Counted from the stretch's first letter, positions 34,453-44,998 are shown. The stretch: DNA of 64,000 nt from Ornithinicoccus hortensis (GCF_006716185.1 NZ_VFOP01000001.1:868001-932000); one strand, 5' to 3'. The notes: a model not told the origin generated them from the letters alone. Numbers and translations: made by a program.

Positions 34453-36138
34453 ATGTACACTCCCGATCTGGCGCCGATTGCCGGCAGCCTCCTGTGGTCC
34501 TCCCTCGTCGCGGTCCTTCCGCTCCTGACGATCTTCATCGCCCTCGGGGCGCTGCGCTGGAAGGCCCACTGGGCCGGTCTGGCCGCGCTCGCGGTAGCCG
34601 CCCTCGTCGCGTTGTTCGCCTACGGCATGCCCGTCCACCTGGTCGGACTGTCGGCCACGCAGGGCTTCGCGTTCGGTCTCTTCCCGATCATGTGGATCGT
34701 GGTGAACGCGATCTGGCTGTACGAACTCACCGTGCGGTCCGGCCGCTTCGAGGACCTGCGCAGGGTCATCGACGTCATCTCCGACGACCCGCGCGTGCAG
34801 GCCATCATCATCGCCTTCTGTTTCGGCGGCCTGCTCGAGGCGCTGGCCGGCTTCGGTGCCCCGGTCGCGATCACCGGCGTGATGCTGATGGCGGTGGGCT
34901 TCACCGCGATGCGGGCGGCCTCGGTGGTCCTGATCGCCAACACGGCGCCGGTGGCCTTCGGCGCCATCGCCATCCCGATCATCACGGCAGGCAACCTGAC
35001 CGGCATCGACTACCAGCACATCGGCGCGGTCGTCGGACACCAGACCCCGTTCCTGGCCGCCTTCGTCCCGCTCTTCCTCGTGCTCCTCGTCGACGGTAAG
35101 CGTGGGGTGCGGCAGTTGTGGCCGCTGGCCCTGACCGTGGGTGTCGTCTTCGCCGTCGCCCAGTTCGTGTCGGCCAACCACATCTCGGTGGAGCTGACCG
35201 ACATCATCGCCTCCCTGGCCGGGCTGGCCGCCGCCGTGCTGCTGCTGCAGGTCTGGAAGCCCCAGGGCGGGCAGGACGCGCTGGAGAAGATGCGCGTGGA
35301 GCGGGTCGACGAGGCAGCCGACCCGGTGGACACCGAGGTGATCGGCGGTGGCGTCGCCACCGCGGCGCGGACGGAGACCACCCTCACCGGCAGCCGGGTC
35401 TTCCTGGCCCTGTTCCCCTACCTGCTGGTCATCGTGATCTTCTCCGCCGCCAAGCTGTGGGGCTGGCTGAACGGCCTGCTCGCCGGGACCGACGTCAAGA
35501 TCCCGTGGCCCGGCCTGGACGGCAACATCTCCACGGCGGCGGGGGAGGTCTCCGGCAGCACGGTCTACAACTTCCAGTGGCTGTCCTCGCCCGGGACCCT
35601 GTTGCTGATCACCGGTGTCGTCGTGGCGGCGGTCTACCGGCTCTCCGCGGCCGATGCCCTCGCCGTCTACCGGGAGACCCTGGTGAAGATGCGTTTCGCC
35701 ATCCTGACCGTCGGGTCGGTGCTGGCCCTGGCATACGTGATGAACCAGTCGGGTCAGACGATCACGATCGGCACCTGGATCGCCGGCACGGGGGCGGCCT
35801 TCGCCTTCCTCTCGCCCGTCCTCGGGTGGCTGGGCACCGCGGTGACCGGCTCCGACACCAGCGCCAACGCGCTCTTCGCCACCCTGCAGCAGACCGCCGC
35901 GGAGCAGGCCGGGATCGACCCGGCCCTGCTGGTGGCGGCGAACACCTCCGGCGGGGTGGTTGGCAAGATGATCAGTCCGCAGAACCTGACCATCGCGGCG
36001 ACCGCCGTCGGCCTGGTCGGCCGGGAGTCGGAGATCTTCCGCAAGGTCATCTGGTGGAGCCTGGGGATGCTGTTGGCCCTGTGCATCCTCGTCGGCCTGC
36101 AGTCCACCGTCCTCTCCTGGATGATCCCGACCCAGTAG
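34453..36138 (+). CDS. lldP: L-lactate permease
   Basis: Lactate:H+ symporter of the LctP family, 561 residues with about 12-14 helices. The ATG at 34453 ([12 protein letters not shown]) has GGAG about 6 bases upstream; the frame is open to 34396 but that stretch carries the leader. Family motifs: [26 protein letters not shown], the central [24 protein letters not shown] and [41 protein letters not shown]-type segment (given here only in part), and [16 protein letters not shown]. It is followed after 58 bases by lldD and preceded by the LldR-controlled promoter, so both are probably co-transcribed and induced by lactate. Confidence 0.96.
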   Translation: MYTPDLAPIAGSLLWSSLVAVLPLLTIFIALGALRWKAHWAGLAALAVAALVALFAYGMPVHLVGLSATQGFAFGLFPIMWIVVNAIWLYELTVRSGRFEDLRRVIDVISDDPRVQAIIIAFCFGGLLEALAGFGAPVAITGVMLMAVGFTAMRAASVVLIANTAPVAFGAIAIPIITAGNLTGIDYQHIGAVVGHQTPFLAAFVPLFLVLLVDGKRGVRQLWPLALTVGVVFAVAQFVSANHISVELTDIIASLAGLAAAVLLLQVWKPQGGQDALEKMRVERVDEAADPVDTEVIGGGVATAARTETTLTGSRVFLALFPYLLVIVIFSAAKLWGWLNGLLAGTDVKIPWPGLDGNISTAAGEVSGSTVYNFQWLSSPGTLLLITGVVVAAVYRLSAADALAVYRETLVKMRFAILTVGSVLALAYVMNQSGQTITIGTWIAGTGAAFAFLSPVLGWLGTAVTGSDTSANALFATLQQTAAEQAGIDPALLVAANTSGGVVGKMISPQNLTIAATAVGLVGRESEIFRKVIWWSLGMLLALCILVGLQSTVLSWMIPTQ

Positions 36139-36196
36139 GCAGCAGCGGATTCCACTAGGTTCACCCTCAAGCTCAACCGTCCAGCAAAGGAGCACC

Positions 36197-37453
36197 ATGG
36201 TCCAGCGACAGGTCCCCAACCCGGCCGAGATCTTCGAGCTGATGAAGTTCAAGAAGCTCGAGCTCAACGGCAAGAAGCGCCGGCTCCAGTCGGCCCTGAC
36301 CATCGAAGACCTGCGCCGTATCGCTAAGCGGCGTACCCCTGCCGCCGCCTTCGACTACACCGACGGCGCGGCCGAGGGCGAGATCTCGCTGGCGCGGGCG
36401 GTCCAGGCGTTCGAGGACGTCGAGTTCCACCCGGCCATCCTCAACGACGTCTCCGAGGTGAACACCTCGACTCAGGTGCTGGGCGGCAGCTCCGCGCTGC
36501 CGTTCGGCATCGCCCCGACCGGGTTCACCCGGTTGATGCAGACCGAGGGCGAGGTGGCCGGCGCCGGCGCCGCCGGGGCGGCCGGGATCCCGTTCACCCT
36601 CTCCACCCTGGGCACCACCTCGATCGAGGACGTCAAGGCGGCCAACCCGCACGGCCGCAACTGGTTCCAGCTCTACGTGATGAACCAGCGCGAGATCTCC
36701 TACGGGTTGGTCGAGCGGGCCGCCAAGGCGGGTTACGACAGCCTCTTCTTCACCGTCGACACCCCGGTGGCCGGGGCGCGGTTGCGGGACACCCGCAACG
36801 GCTTCTCCATCCCCCCGCAGCTGTCCCTGGGCACGATCGCCAACGCCTCGGTCCGGCCGTGGTGGTGGTACGACTTCCTGACCACCCCGGGCCTGGAGTT
36901 CGCCTCCCTGTCCGAGACCGGCGGGACCGTCGGCGAGCTGTTGAACTCCGCGATGGACCCGACGATCAACTTCGATGACCTGGCCGAGATCCGCGAGATG
37001 TGGCCGGGCAAGCTGGCGATCAAGGGTGTGCAGACGGTCGAGGACGCCAAGAAGCTCACCGGGCTCGGCGTGGACGCGATCCTGCTGTCCAACCACGGCG
37101 GTCGCCAGCTGGACCGCGCCCCGGTGCCGTTTCACCTGCTCCCCGAGGTGGTGCGGGAGGTCGGCCAGGACGTCGAGGTCATGGTCGACACCGGGATCCG
37201 CAACGGTGCCGACGTGGTGGCCTCGCTCGCGCTCGGGGCGAAGTTCACCCTGATCGGCCGGGCCTACCTCTACGGGCTGATGGCCGGTGGGCGCGAGGGT
37301 GTGGACCGCACCATCGAGATCCTGGCCGACCAGGTGCGCCGCACCATGAAGCTGCTGCAGGTGCGCACCGTGCAGGAGCTCAACCCCTCCCACGTCACGC
37401 AGCTGGTCCGCTTCAACCGGGTGGGCGCACGGGAGGGCGCGTTCCGGGCGTAG
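36197..37453 (+). CDS. lldD: FMN-dependent L-lactate dehydrogenase (quinone)
   Basis: Oxidises L-lactate to pyruvate and passes electrons to the quinone pool. The 418 residues are the longer actinobacterial LldD form: FMN/substrate motifs [48 protein letters not shown], catalytic His and base in [14 protein letters not shown], and phosphate-binding [17 protein letters not shown] with [19 protein letters not shown] precedes the ATG by 4 bases. Its place after lldP and LldR makes L-lactate the likely substrate over other 2-hydroxy acids. Only 21 bases separate its end from the convergent MFS gene. Confidence 0.94.
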   Translation: MVQRQVPNPAEIFELMKFKKLELNGKKRRLQSALTIEDLRRIAKRRTPAAAFDYTDGAAEGEISLARAVQAFEDVEFHPAILNDVSEVNTSTQVLGGSSALPFGIAPTGFTRLMQTEGEVAGAGAAGAAGIPFTLSTLGTTSIEDVKAANPHGRNWFQLYVMNQREISYGLVERAAKAGYDSLFFTVDTPVAGARLRDTRNGFSIPPQLSLGTIANASVRPWWWYDFLTTPGLEFASLSETGGTVGELLNSAMDPTINFDDLAEIREMWPGKLAIKGVQTVEDAKKLTGLGVDAILLSNHGGRQLDRAPVPFHLLPEVVREVGQDVEVMVDTGIRNGADVVASLALGAKFTLIGRAYLYGLMAGGREGVDRTIEILADQVRRTMKLLQVRTVQELNPSHVTQLVRFNRVGAREGAFRA

Positions 37454-37474
37454 TCCGGGGGAGCGCCGGGCAGG

Positions 37475-38731
37475 TCAGCGCGGCTGGCTGATCTCGCCCG
37501 GCTCCTCCGCGTCGCGGGTGCCCTGGCTGCGCCGCAGGGTGCGGGCGCCCAGCAGCGAGAGCGCCATCGCGGCTGCGGCCGCGCCGACGGTGACCGCGAA
37601 GGCCGGGTGGTGCCCGCCCCAGTCGGCCAGTCGGCCGGCCAGGCTCGAGCCGAGCGCGTAGCCGAGCCCGGTCGTGGCCGCCAACACCGTCATCGCGGCC
37701 CCGAGCCGGCTCACGGGCGTGATCCGCTCCGCCAGGGTGAAGGTGGTGATCATCGAGGGGGCGATCGCCACACCGAGCACCAGGAGTGCGGCTGACAGCC
37801 CGCCCAGACCCTGGACCGCCAGCAGCGGCAGCGCGAGCACGGGCAGCGCCGTGGTGAAGACCCGCAGCCGGCTCTCGTAGCGGAACGTCTCGGGGACGGC
37901 CACCACCGCCAGCCCCGCAGCGACGCTGCCGATGCCGAGCAGCGCGTGGAACAACCCGGTCAGGCCGGGTTCGCCGGCGTCGGTGGCCAGCACCGAGGTG
38001 CCGGTCTGCACCGACCCGAAGATCATCCCGATCGAGAGTTGCACGGTGGCCAGGACGACCAGGGCGGGGGTGAGCAACCGGCCCCGCCCCGCCTCGCCCG
38101 GACGGGCAGGCTCGACCAGCCCCGCCGTCGGGTGCACCGCGAACCAGGTGCCGAACGCCGCCAGGAGCGCGGCGGCGGCCAGGATGGCGGCCCCCGGGTC
38201 CAACACCGCCGCGACGACGCCCACCAGGGCGGGTCCGAGCACGAAGGACGCCTCGTCGGCGGCGCCTTCGTAGGAGAAGGCGGCATCGACCACGTCGCGT
38301 CGCTCCACGCCGCGCCGCCGGCTGATCGGGCGCCACCGGACCCGGGCCATGGTGCCGACCTGCGGGGTGAAGGCACCGGCGACGGCGCCGACCGCGGCGA
38401 GCGGCCACCAGGGGTCTCCCGGTTGGTACAGGGACGCCAGCAGGACCAGGGCGGTCAGGCCGGCGGACCCGACGACGGCCTGGACGAGCAGCACGGGACG
38501 TTGGCCGAGGCGGTCGGTGAGTGCCCCGGCGACGGGGGAGCCGATCGCGTTGGCGATTGCCAACGCGCCGGCCGTGGCCCCACCCGCCCCGTAGGACCCG
38601 GTGACGCCGCTGACCAGCAGCAGGGTGCCCAGCTGGGACATGGCGAGGGGGAGGCGACCGAGGAAGGCCACGACGACATACAACGGGCCGGTGAGGGCGA
38701 ACAGGCGGCGGTAGGACGCCACTGGTGACAA
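37475..38731 (-). CDS. MFS transporter
   Basis: Twelve-helix major facilitator of 418 residues; substrate not readable. The start is TTG 38731 (MSPVASYRRLFALTGPLYVVV) with AGGAGA 5 bases upstream. The loop 2-3 motif is GALTDRLGQRPVLLVQA; the middle loop holds a basic stretch (RVRWRPISRRRGVERRDVVDAAFSYEGAADEAS is split here by helix 5) resembling actinobacterial sugar or drug exporters. It does not look like a lactate carrier, and it is not co-oriented with lldPD. Confidence 0.87.
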   Translation of the reverse strand: MSPVASYRRLFALTGPLYVVVAFLGRLPLAMSQLGTLLLVSGVTGSYGAGGATAGALAIANAIGSPVAGALTDRLGQRPVLLVQAVVGSAGLTALVLLASLYQPGDPWWPLAAVGAVAGAFTPQVGTMARVRWRPISRRRGVERRDVVDAAFSYEGAADEASFVLGPALVGVVAAVLDPGAAILAAAALLAAFGTWFAVHPTAGLVEPARPGEAGRGRLLTPALVVLATVQLSIGMIFGSVQTGTSVLATDAGEPGLTGLFHALLGIGSVAAGLAVVAVPETFRYESRLRVFTTALPVLALPLLAVQGLGGLSAALLVLGVAIAPSMITTFTLAERITPVSRLGAAMTVLAATTGLGYALGSSLAGRLADWGGHHPAFAVTVGAAAAAMALSLLGARTLRRSQGTRDAEEPGEISQPR

Positions 38732-38803
38732 GGCTTCTCCTGGGAGGGTGCGGCGGGCTGCACCATCCCACCCCTGGCGCTCTAACCCTGTGCGCGCACC
38801 ATT

Positions 38804-39901
38804 CTACCGGTCCCCGGCGGTCCCGTGCCCACCTTCCGCGCCGTCGTCGCCCTCCAACGGCACCACCGGCTCACCCTCGGCCCGTCGCGGGTCCTGGTGG
38901 AAGGTTCGCACCGCCCGGGCCAGGCCGAGCAGCGCGAGGTTCACCAGGACCGGCAGGTAGCCGATGAACTGGGCGTCGAGGAGCTGGAAGAACTGGACGA
39001 CGAGCAACTGCAGCAGCAGCGCCGCCTCGAAAGCGGTCAGCGCCGGTCCGACCCGGTCCCGGCGCCAGAGCCACAGCCCGACCAGGGCGACGACCGCCGA
39101 GGCCACCGCGGAGCCGAGGTAGACCGTGTTGCGGACGGTGGGGGCACCGGCGAACGCCCAGGTCGGTGCCACCAGCGAGAACAGCGCGAAGGCGACGAAC
39201 AGGAACACCGCCGCCTTGCGGACCAGCGCGATCTTGGGCAGCGCGACGACCGCCCGCCGGAGCGCGCCGTAGCCGCCCGCCAGCCACGAGCCGTTCGGTG
39301 TCTGGACCGGCAGCGACTGCAGCGTCTCCACCAACGCCCGCGCCATCGGGTCCCCGGGGCCGACCTCCCGCAACAGGGTGAGGGCGCGCTCCCGCTCGGC
39401 GGTGTCCAGATCGTGGGCGGCGGACTCCTTGAGCAGCTCGACCGCGTTGACCACCCGCTCCCGGTCGGCCAGCGGCCGTCGCCGCACCGCGACGTCGACC
39501 ACCAAGTACAGCGCCACGAAGGTGCCGTAGATGATCGCCGCGACCGGCTCGTAGAAGTAGTTGTTGTCCCCGGTGACGAACTTGCCGACCTCGTCGATGA
39601 ACATCCCGAACCCCACGCCCCCCACGAACGCGGCCGCCGTGCGCACCCGCCGGCTCAGGAAGAGCAGGCACAGCAGCAGCCCGACGAGCATGCCGAGGCC
39701 GCCCCACAGCAGGTGCGCCAGGTGCAGGGTGCCCCCACCGATCTGCGGGTAGTCGGCCAGCTCCAGGTAGATCCGGGTCACCGCGATCGAGGCCACCGCG
39801 CTGACCAGGAAGATCTCGAACCGGTCACCGCCCTCGGCATCGCGGACGGGGAGTCGCGAGTAGGCGGCGCGGGCAGCCGGTCGGCCGGGCTGGTCCCTCA
39901 T
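38804..39901 (-). CDS. Uncharacterised multi-pass membrane protein
   Basis: Family not recognised. The 365 residues contain about eight helices in two groups: residues 28-145 ([71 protein letters not shown]), a soluble middle of about 80 residues with a helical repeat ([19 protein letters not shown]), and 215-340 ([61 protein letters not shown] given in part). The conserved-looking FIDEVGKF in a helix could be functional. Starts at ATG 39901; next to, but not clearly cotranscribed with, the SPFH pair. Confidence 0.85.
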   Translation of the reverse strand: MRDQPGRPAARAAYSRLPVRDAEGGDRFEIFLVSAVASIAVTRIYLELADYPQIGGGTLHLAHLLWGGLGMLVGLLLCLLFLSRRVRTAAAFVGGVGFGMFIDEVGKFVTGDNNYFYEPVAAIIYGTFVALYLVVDVAVRRRPLADRERVVNAVELLKESAAHDLDTAERERALTLLREVGPGDPMARALVETLQSLPVQTPNGSWLAGGYGALRRAVVALPKIALVRKAAVFLFVAFALFSLVAPTWAFAGAPTVRNTVYLGSAVASAVVALVGLWLWRRDRVGPALTAFEAALLLQLLVVQFFQLLDAQFIGYLPVLVNLALLGLARAVRTFHQDPRRAEGEPVVPLEGDDGAEGGHGTAGDR

Positions 39902-39916
39902 CGGCCCAGGGTATGC

Positions 39917-39951
39917 CGAGAGCCGCCCGGGACGTGCCCGGACGGCTCTCG
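39917..39951 (-). terminator. Terminator after the SPFH gene pair
   Basis: CGAGAGCCG and CGGCTCTCG form a 9-bp outer stem with an inner CCGGG/CCCGG stem, one mismatch and a 5-base loop. It is 27 bases beyond the stop of the second SPFH gene on the minus strand. Confidence 0.75.
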
Positions 39952-39977
39952 CGTGGTGCTGGTGTGCAGCGGGGGGA

Positions 39978-41378
39978 TCAGCCCTGTCGGCCCCTGCCGC
40001 GCGCCGCCTTGGCGGCCTGCTGGGCGACCTGGGTCGCCTGCTGCACCACCTGCTCCTGCCCGCCCTCGGACGGGCCGGGGCGCAGGGCCCTGCGCGCCCG
40101 GTCGGTCGACTCCGACTGGATCTGCGGCAGCAGCTGGGCCATCAGCAGCGTGGACAGCGCGGAGCTGTCGCCCTGCTGGCCGTCGGTGTGCACGATGACC
40201 GGCCGCGGGGCGGACTCGGCCAGCTGGGCGCCAACGTCCAGGCGGCGCCGGGCCAGCTCGTACTCGAGCACCGCCCGGTTGTCGCGGTAGGCGGTGGCGA
40301 GCTGCTCCTGCGCCTTGGCCTCACCCTGGGCGGCCACCAGGTTGGTGCGCGCCCGGGTCTCGATCTCGTACTTGACCTTCTGCGCCTCGGTCTCGCGCTC
40401 CTCCAACATCTGGGCGACGTCCTTGCGGGCCTTGTTCAGGGCCGCGCTGACCTCGACGATCTTGGCGTCGCGGACCTTCTTGGACCGCTCGATCTCCATC
40501 AGCAGGGTGTCGATCCGGCGCTTGCGAGCCAGCTCCCACTCCTTCTCGTAGGCGACGAGCTCCTTGGAGACCCGCTCCCGGGTGGACAGGTGCTCGCGGT
40601 ACTGGTCGGGCAGCTGCACGTCCGGGATGTTGCAGCCCATGATCTGCACGCCGTAGCGGGTCAGCTGCCGGTTGAGCAGCTCCTGCATGTCCTTGACGTC
40701 GCTGCCGCGCAGGTCGTAGGCCCGCTCGGTGTGGACCTGGCGGCTGCGCTGCCGGATCGCGTCCTGCACCGAGTTGGACAGCACCAGGTCGAAGTTGCCG
40801 GCGCCGATGGTCTGCACGAAGCGGATCGCGTCGATGATCCGGAACCGCAGGAAGAACTCGATCGACTTCAGCGGCACGTTCTCGTGCGTCGGGCTGGACA
40901 GGACGGGTGCGGCATACGGGATCTCGGTGGTCACGTCGACCACGTAGGCGACCCGCGCCCACGGGTGCCACAGGTAGTGCCGACCCGGGGACAGGCCCGG
41001 CCCGGAGATGGCACCGAACTTGGTGAGCACGCCCACGGTGCCCTCCTCGATCTCCACGATCGAGGAACGCCACCACCACAGGGCCGAGAGCAGGATCGAG
41101 ACGACCGCCACGGCGATCGCCACGCCCCCGAGCCCGCCGTGGTCCGAGGCGATCAGCATGATCCCGCTGAACAGCGCCCAGAGGGCGAACCAGAGCAGGG
41201 TGACCCACCGCAGGCCGCGGGAGTCCTTGGGGATGACGACGGGCACCACGGCGCCCTGCTCGCCACCGCGCAGCAGCCGCGCGACGTCGCCCCACCCGGC
41301 CAGGGCCTCCTTGATCGAGGACATGCCCTGACCGCGCATCATCTGTTGCGCCTGGGCGGCGCCGGTCTGCTCACTCAT
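39978..41378 (-). CDS. SPFH/band-7 membrane protein (second of a pair)
   Basis: The 466 residues hold two adjacent membrane helices near the N-terminus ([38 protein letters not shown]), then an SPFH domain (about 110-290: [48 protein letters not shown]) and a long charged coiled coil (about 290-410) ending in a Gln/Ala-rich tail. Such proteins form large membrane rings or rafts that organise envelope functions. Its start overlaps the end of the first SPFH gene by 8 bases. The two are paralogues and probably co-assemble (inference). Function in this organism unknown. Confidence 0.9.
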   Translation of the reverse strand: MSEQTGAAQAQQMMRGQGMSSIKEALAGWGDVARLLRGGEQGAVVPVVIPKDSRGLRWVTLLWFALWALFSGIMLIASDHGGLGGVAIAVAVVSILLSALWWWRSSIVEIEEGTVGVLTKFGAISGPGLSPGRHYLWHPWARVAYVVDVTTEIPYAAPVLSSPTHENVPLKSIEFFLRFRIIDAIRFVQTIGAGNFDLVLSNSVQDAIRQRSRQVHTERAYDLRGSDVKDMQELLNRQLTRYGVQIMGCNIPDVQLPDQYREHLSTRERVSKELVAYEKEWELARKRRIDTLLMEIERSKKVRDAKIVEVSAALNKARKDVAQMLEERETEAQKVKYEIETRARTNLVAAQGEAKAQEQLATAYRDNRAVLEYELARRRLDVGAQLAESAPRPVIVHTDGQQGDSSALSTLLMAQLLPQIQSESTDRARRALRPGPSEGGQEQVVQQATQVAQQAAKAARGRGRQG

Positions 41379-43467
41379 TGTTGCCCTCCTCCGGGTTGGT
41401 CACGCCGCGCATCTGCTGACGGCTGCGCTCGATGAACTGCTGGGCACGGCTCTGGCCCGCCGAGGGCGGCTGGCCCTGGTCGGGTGCGCCCTGGCCCGGT
41501 GCGGCCTGACCGGGACCACCCAACCGCGGGTCACCCTGCTGGGGCCCGACGGGGGCGAACCCCTGACCGCGGCCGCCCTGCTGCGGGCCGTTCGGGCCGT
41601 TCGGACCGCCCTGGGGCGGACCACCGACCGGAGGCATCCCCGGCGGGGGCTGCTGACCCGGGTGACCGGCCGGCGCCTGCGGACCGCCGTGTCCCTGCGG
41701 ACGTCCCTGGTGCTGCTGACCGCCGGCGCCCTGGCCGGGGGCAGGCTCCCGGGTCACTTCCTCCCGGGTCTGCGGAGCCCGCTCCTCGGGGGCCCTCTCC
41801 TGGTGAGCCGTCTCCTGGGGAGCCGCCGCCTGGGGAGCCGCCGCCTCGGGCGCCGACCCGTCCTCAGGTGCGGTCACGGACCGGCGGATCTCCTCCATCC
41901 GGTCCTCCCCGGGCACGGCGGCCTCCTCGCCCTCGGACACGATCTCGACCGTGGTCTCCTCCGGCGGCTCGAGCAGGTGCTCGATCTCGTCGGAGCGACC
42001 CTCGATCCGCTCGGCGATCTCGTTCTTGCGGGTGCGGATGCCCTCCATGTCCTCGCTGGTGAACAGCTTGTCCTCGGAACCGCCGACGAGGCCCCGGGCG
42101 ATGCCCAGGAAGTCGACGCCCTCGCTGTCGCCGCCCACGCGGACGATCTGCGGCAGGGAGTCGGCCAGCGACTCGAGCTTGTCGAGCACGTCCCGCTGGT
42201 AGCGGTAGTCCAGGATCTCCGGCGCCAGCGCCGCGCTCATCGCGCGGATGTCGAGGGCCTGCGCCTCCAACAACGCCGCGTTGGCCTGGGCGGTGGACTC
42301 CGCCTCGACGAAGCGCTGCCGGGCCATCGCGTCGGCCCGGTTGGTCTCCCGCTCCAGGGCGGTGTCCATCTGGGCCTGATAGCGCGCCACGTCGGCCTGG
42401 ATCGCCGAGAGCGACTCGTTGAGCGAGGCGAGGTCCTTGTTCAGGTCACCCTCGTTCTGCTCCTTGCGCAGGTTCAGTTCGTACTCGTAGGTGTAGGCCT
42501 CCTTGGCCACCCGCACCATCTCGGGGGCGGCCAGGTCCATCCGGTACTCCTGCGCCGACGGCTCGGCGTGGGTGATGTTGGCGGTGGTCAGCTCCACGGC
42601 CGGGGCGAACTGGGAGTTCAGCTGCTCCAACAGGCGGGTGGTGCTCTCACCGACCAGGTCGTAGATGCCGGAAGCCTCCTGCTCGTAGATCAACGAACGG
42701 GTGGTCTCGGAGATGGCGTTGTTCAGCTTGTCCTGGAAGCCGTTGACGGCGCCGAGCACGAAGACGAACTCGCGGGCGCTGACGATCCGGAACTGCAGGA
42801 ACAGGTCGACCGACGCCTGCACACCGGACTTGGTGGGCGCCTGGCGGATCGGCGCGTTGAACGGGTACTCCCGGGTGGTGTTGACGATGTAGGAGACCCG
42901 CTTCCACGGGTTCCACAGGGTGACCCGTCCCGGCCCGACCTCGGCCTCGACCTTGCCGAACCGCGAGATCAGCGCGGTGCACCCCTCGGGAACCATCACC
43001 ATGCCCTGGCGCCACCACATGAACGCGGCGATGAGCAGCACGATGATCCAGTAGTGGACGCCGAAGAGCGCCCCGCCGAGGTTCTCGGTCGGCAGCAGGA
43101 TCACGTAGCCGACGATCCCGACGATCGCCAGCAGGATCACCGGCAGCAGCGCCCGGAGCTTGCGCCCGCGGGGCATCACCATCGGGGTGATCACGTGCAG
43201 GGGACCGTTCGGTCCCATCTCGTAGTGGCTCCTGGAGAGCTTCTCCGAAGCATCGTCCAGCGAGCACGACTCGGCCTGGATCCGGGTGCCTGCCGAACTG
43301 CCGTTCTCCCGGGCGGCCGGAAAGTCCTTGGCGGACAGTCCGAAACCGTCACCGCTCATTCCGGCCTGTTGGGCGACGTTTTGGACTGTCTGTCCCACGA
43401 CTTCGCGGACGTCCGCCCCGCCTGCCACCTGCTTGGCGGCATCGATGAACTGTTGGGCCCTACTCAC
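41371..43467 (-). CDS. SPFH/band-7 membrane protein with Pro/Gln/Gly-rich tail (first of a pair)
   Basis: The 698 residues start at GTG 43467 (MSRAQQFIDAAKQVAGGADV). About 105 polar residues are followed by two helices (LLPVILLAIVGIVGYVILL, YWIIVLLIAAFMWW), an SPFH domain (about 155-330: GCTALISRFGKVEAEVGPGRV; ASVDLFLQFRIVSAREFVFVLGA), a coiled coil with heptads (about 330-430), and a disordered tail of about 170 residues rich in Pro, Gln and Gly. The tail ends with SRAQQFIERSRQQMRG, repeating the SRAQQFI seen at the extreme N-terminus. Neighbour and paralogue of the gene at 39978. The tail may be an interaction or phase-separating segment (inference). Confidence 0.9.
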   Translation of the reverse strand: MSRAQQFIDAAKQVAGGADVREVVGQTVQNVAQQAGMSGDGFGLSAKDFPAARENGSSAGTRIQAESCSLDDASEKLSRSHYEMGPNGPLHVITPMVMPRGRKLRALLPVILLAIVGIVGYVILLPTENLGGALFGVHYWIIVLLIAAFMWWRQGMVMVPEGCTALISRFGKVEAEVGPGRVTLWNPWKRVSYIVNTTREYPFNAPIRQAPTKSGVQASVDLFLQFRIVSAREFVFVLGAVNGFQDKLNNAISETTRSLIYEQEASGIYDLVGESTTRLLEQLNSQFAPAVELTTANITHAEPSAQEYRMDLAAPEMVRVAKEAYTYEYELNLRKEQNEGDLNKDLASLNESLSAIQADVARYQAQMDTALERETNRADAMARQRFVEAESTAQANAALLEAQALDIRAMSAALAPEILDYRYQRDVLDKLESLADSLPQIVRVGGDSEGVDFLGIARGLVGGSEDKLFTSEDMEGIRTRKNEIAERIEGRSDEIEHLLEPPEETTVEIVSEGEEAAVPGEDRMEEIRRSVTAPEDGSAPEAAAPQAAAPQETAHQERAPEERAPQTREEVTREPAPGQGAGGQQHQGRPQGHGGPQAPAGHPGQQPPPGMPPVGGPPQGGPNGPNGPQQGGRGQGFAPVGPQQGDPRLGGPGQAAPGQGAPDQGQPPSAGQSRAQQFIERSRQQMRGVTNPEEGNNE

Positions 43468-43785
43468 GCTTGCATCCCCTTCGTCCTTCCGGTCACCGGC
43501 GCCTGCGGGGCGCCGGTCGTGCAGAGTCTTTCACAGCACAGACGCGACGCAGTCGGCCTCGGTTCCGCCCAGGGGGCCGCCGGGTGGTGCTGGGGCGGTG
43601 GGTCAGGACTCATCCGTTGGCGGCCATGCACCTTGCGTCATGCATTCTGCGTCGCAGGCCACTCAGAGTGCATGACCCAAAGTGCATGGCCTGGGGCTGC
43701 CGCGGGGCGCTATCCACAGGCCCCGGATGCGGATGACCTGAGTGGGGCACGCTAGAGGGGACCGAGAGCGAGGGGGTGGTCCGCG
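43468..43785. other. Intergenic region, 318 bases, no gene seen
   Basis: This gap separates the SPFH operon (leftward) from the DUF559 gene (rightward). I see no ORF with a ribosome site. Its main content is the long inverted repeat at 43622-43691; a promoter for each side is expected but none matches the consensus well. Confidence 0.5.
43622..43691. repeat. Long inverted repeat with four TGCAT elements
   Basis: Two 28-base arms (43622-43649 and 43664-43691) match at 25 of 28 positions in inverted order, around a 14-base centre. Each arm has GGCCATGCAC, a 5-base spacer and GTCATGCA-TCTG; the three mismatches are two in the spacer and one in the second element. The TGCAT core thus occurs twice per arm. 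It can fold into a long hairpin or bind two dimers of a regulator. Local GC content is lower than the surroundings. Confidence 0.8.
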
Positions 43786-44838
43786 GTGGGTAATCGCGAG
43801 GGGGATGTCCACGTGGGTTATCGCGAGGGGGCGGTCGACGACGACCGGTATGCCGTGTCAAAGGGTGGCCATACCGTGCCGGAGGGTGGCCCGGGACGGC
43901 GGTCGCGGCCGCGGCGCAGCGTCGAGGGTGCCCGGCGCCGAGAGCGCCGCGCACTGTTGGCGAAGGGGCCGGCCGTGGTGCACGGCGGGGTGGCGACCTG
44001 GCGCATCCTGCAGGACAGGGGTCTGTCGCGGGCGGAGATCCGGACCGAGATCGAGACGGGGCGCTGGACCCGGCTGGGGCGCCACACGATCGGGGTGACG
44101 GTGCGACAGGCGACCGGCCGCGGCGCCTGGTGGCGGGCTGTCTGGGAAGCGGGGCCGCGGGCGGTGCTCGATGGGGTGTCGGCCCTCCAGGCGGCAGGTC
44201 TCGAGCACTGGGAGGAACGCACCGTGCACGTCTCGGTGCCGGCCAGGAACAGGGTCCACGACGTTCCCGGGGTGACGGTCCACCGACCCCGAACCACCGA
44301 CCCGGTGGGTGTCGGTGGCGTGCCGCGGAGCCGACCGGAGGGTGCCGCGGTCCGGGCGGCCCAGTGGGCGGTGTCGGACCGGCAGGCGGCCACGATCCTG
44401 GCGATGGCGGTCCAGCAGGGGGTGGTGGCCCCGGAGGCGCTGCTCGGGGCCTGGGCCGGCGTCCGGTCGACCAACCGGCGGACGTTGCTCGACGCCGTCA
44501 TCCGCGACATCTGTGCCGGTGCCGAGGCCCTGGGCGAACTCGACTTCGCGGCGCTGTGCCGTCGCAGGGGGCTGCCCGAGCCCACGCGCCAGGTGCTGCG
44601 GACGGGACCGCGGGGGAGGGTCTATCTCGATGTCTACTGGGCCGAGTTCGGGTTGCACGTGGAGATCGACGGCGCGCAGCACTACCGGGGGTTGGCCCCG
44701 GTGGACGACGCCCTCCGGCAGAACGAGGTCGCCCTCGGGGGTGATGTGACCCTGCGGATACCCGTCCTGGGCCTCCGGGTGCGGCCCGATGCGTTTCTCG
44801 ACCAGGTGGAGCGGGCGATGACACCGCGCGGTGCGTGA
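43786..44838 (+). CDS. DUF559 (Vsr-like nuclease fold) protein with AbiEi-like N-terminal region
   Basis: The last 100 residues are a DUF559 domain, a PD-(D/E)XK-like fold (GRVYLDVYWAEFGLHVEIDGAQHY with Asp and Glu in place; DVTLRIPVLGLRVRPDAF). Residues about 55-250 resemble the winged helix and regulatory region of AbiEi-type antitoxin-like proteins (GGVATWRILQDRGLSRAEIRTEI; VHVSVPARNRVHDVPGVTVHRP). Such single genes are very common in actinobacteria and their role is not known. The GTG start at 43786 has GAGGGGG upstream, but the first 45 residues are encoded by short DNA repeats and may not be translated; a later start is possible. Confidence 0.82.
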   Translation: MGNREGDVHVGYREGAVDDDRYAVSKGGHTVPEGGPGRRSRPRRSVEGARRRERRALLAKGPAVVHGGVATWRILQDRGLSRAEIRTEIETGRWTRLGRHTIGVTVRQATGRGAWWRAVWEAGPRAVLDGVSALQAAGLEHWEERTVHVSVPARNRVHDVPGVTVHRPRTTDPVGVGGVPRSRPEGAAVRAAQWAVSDRQAATILAMAVQQGVVAPEALLGAWAGVRSTNRRTLLDAVIRDICAGAEALGELDFAALCRRRGLPEPTRQVLRTGPRGRVYLDVYWAEFGLHVEIDGAQHYRGLAPVDDALRQNEVALGGDVTLRIPVLGLRVRPDAFLDQVERAMTPRGA

Positions 44839-44998
44839 CGATCACCCTCGTGCCGGATCGCCCCTTCGCGTACGGTTCACAGTGACCGCCCACACCGTCG
44901 GGAGCGAGACCGCGCCCGGCGCTCGGGCCCTGAGCCGGCACGCCATCCCGGGCCGCGCCCAACGAGGCCCGGACCGTCCCGAGAAGTCGGAGGACACC

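Noticed and set aside
36197-37453. Mycofactocin enzyme MftD for the FMN dehydrogenase
   Set aside because: No mycofactocin gene is nearby, and lldP plus an LldR-type regulator adjoin it.
43786-44838. AbiE-type toxin-antitoxin pair
   Set aside because: There is no AbiEii nucleotidyltransferase gene next to it, and the C-terminal domain is DUF559.
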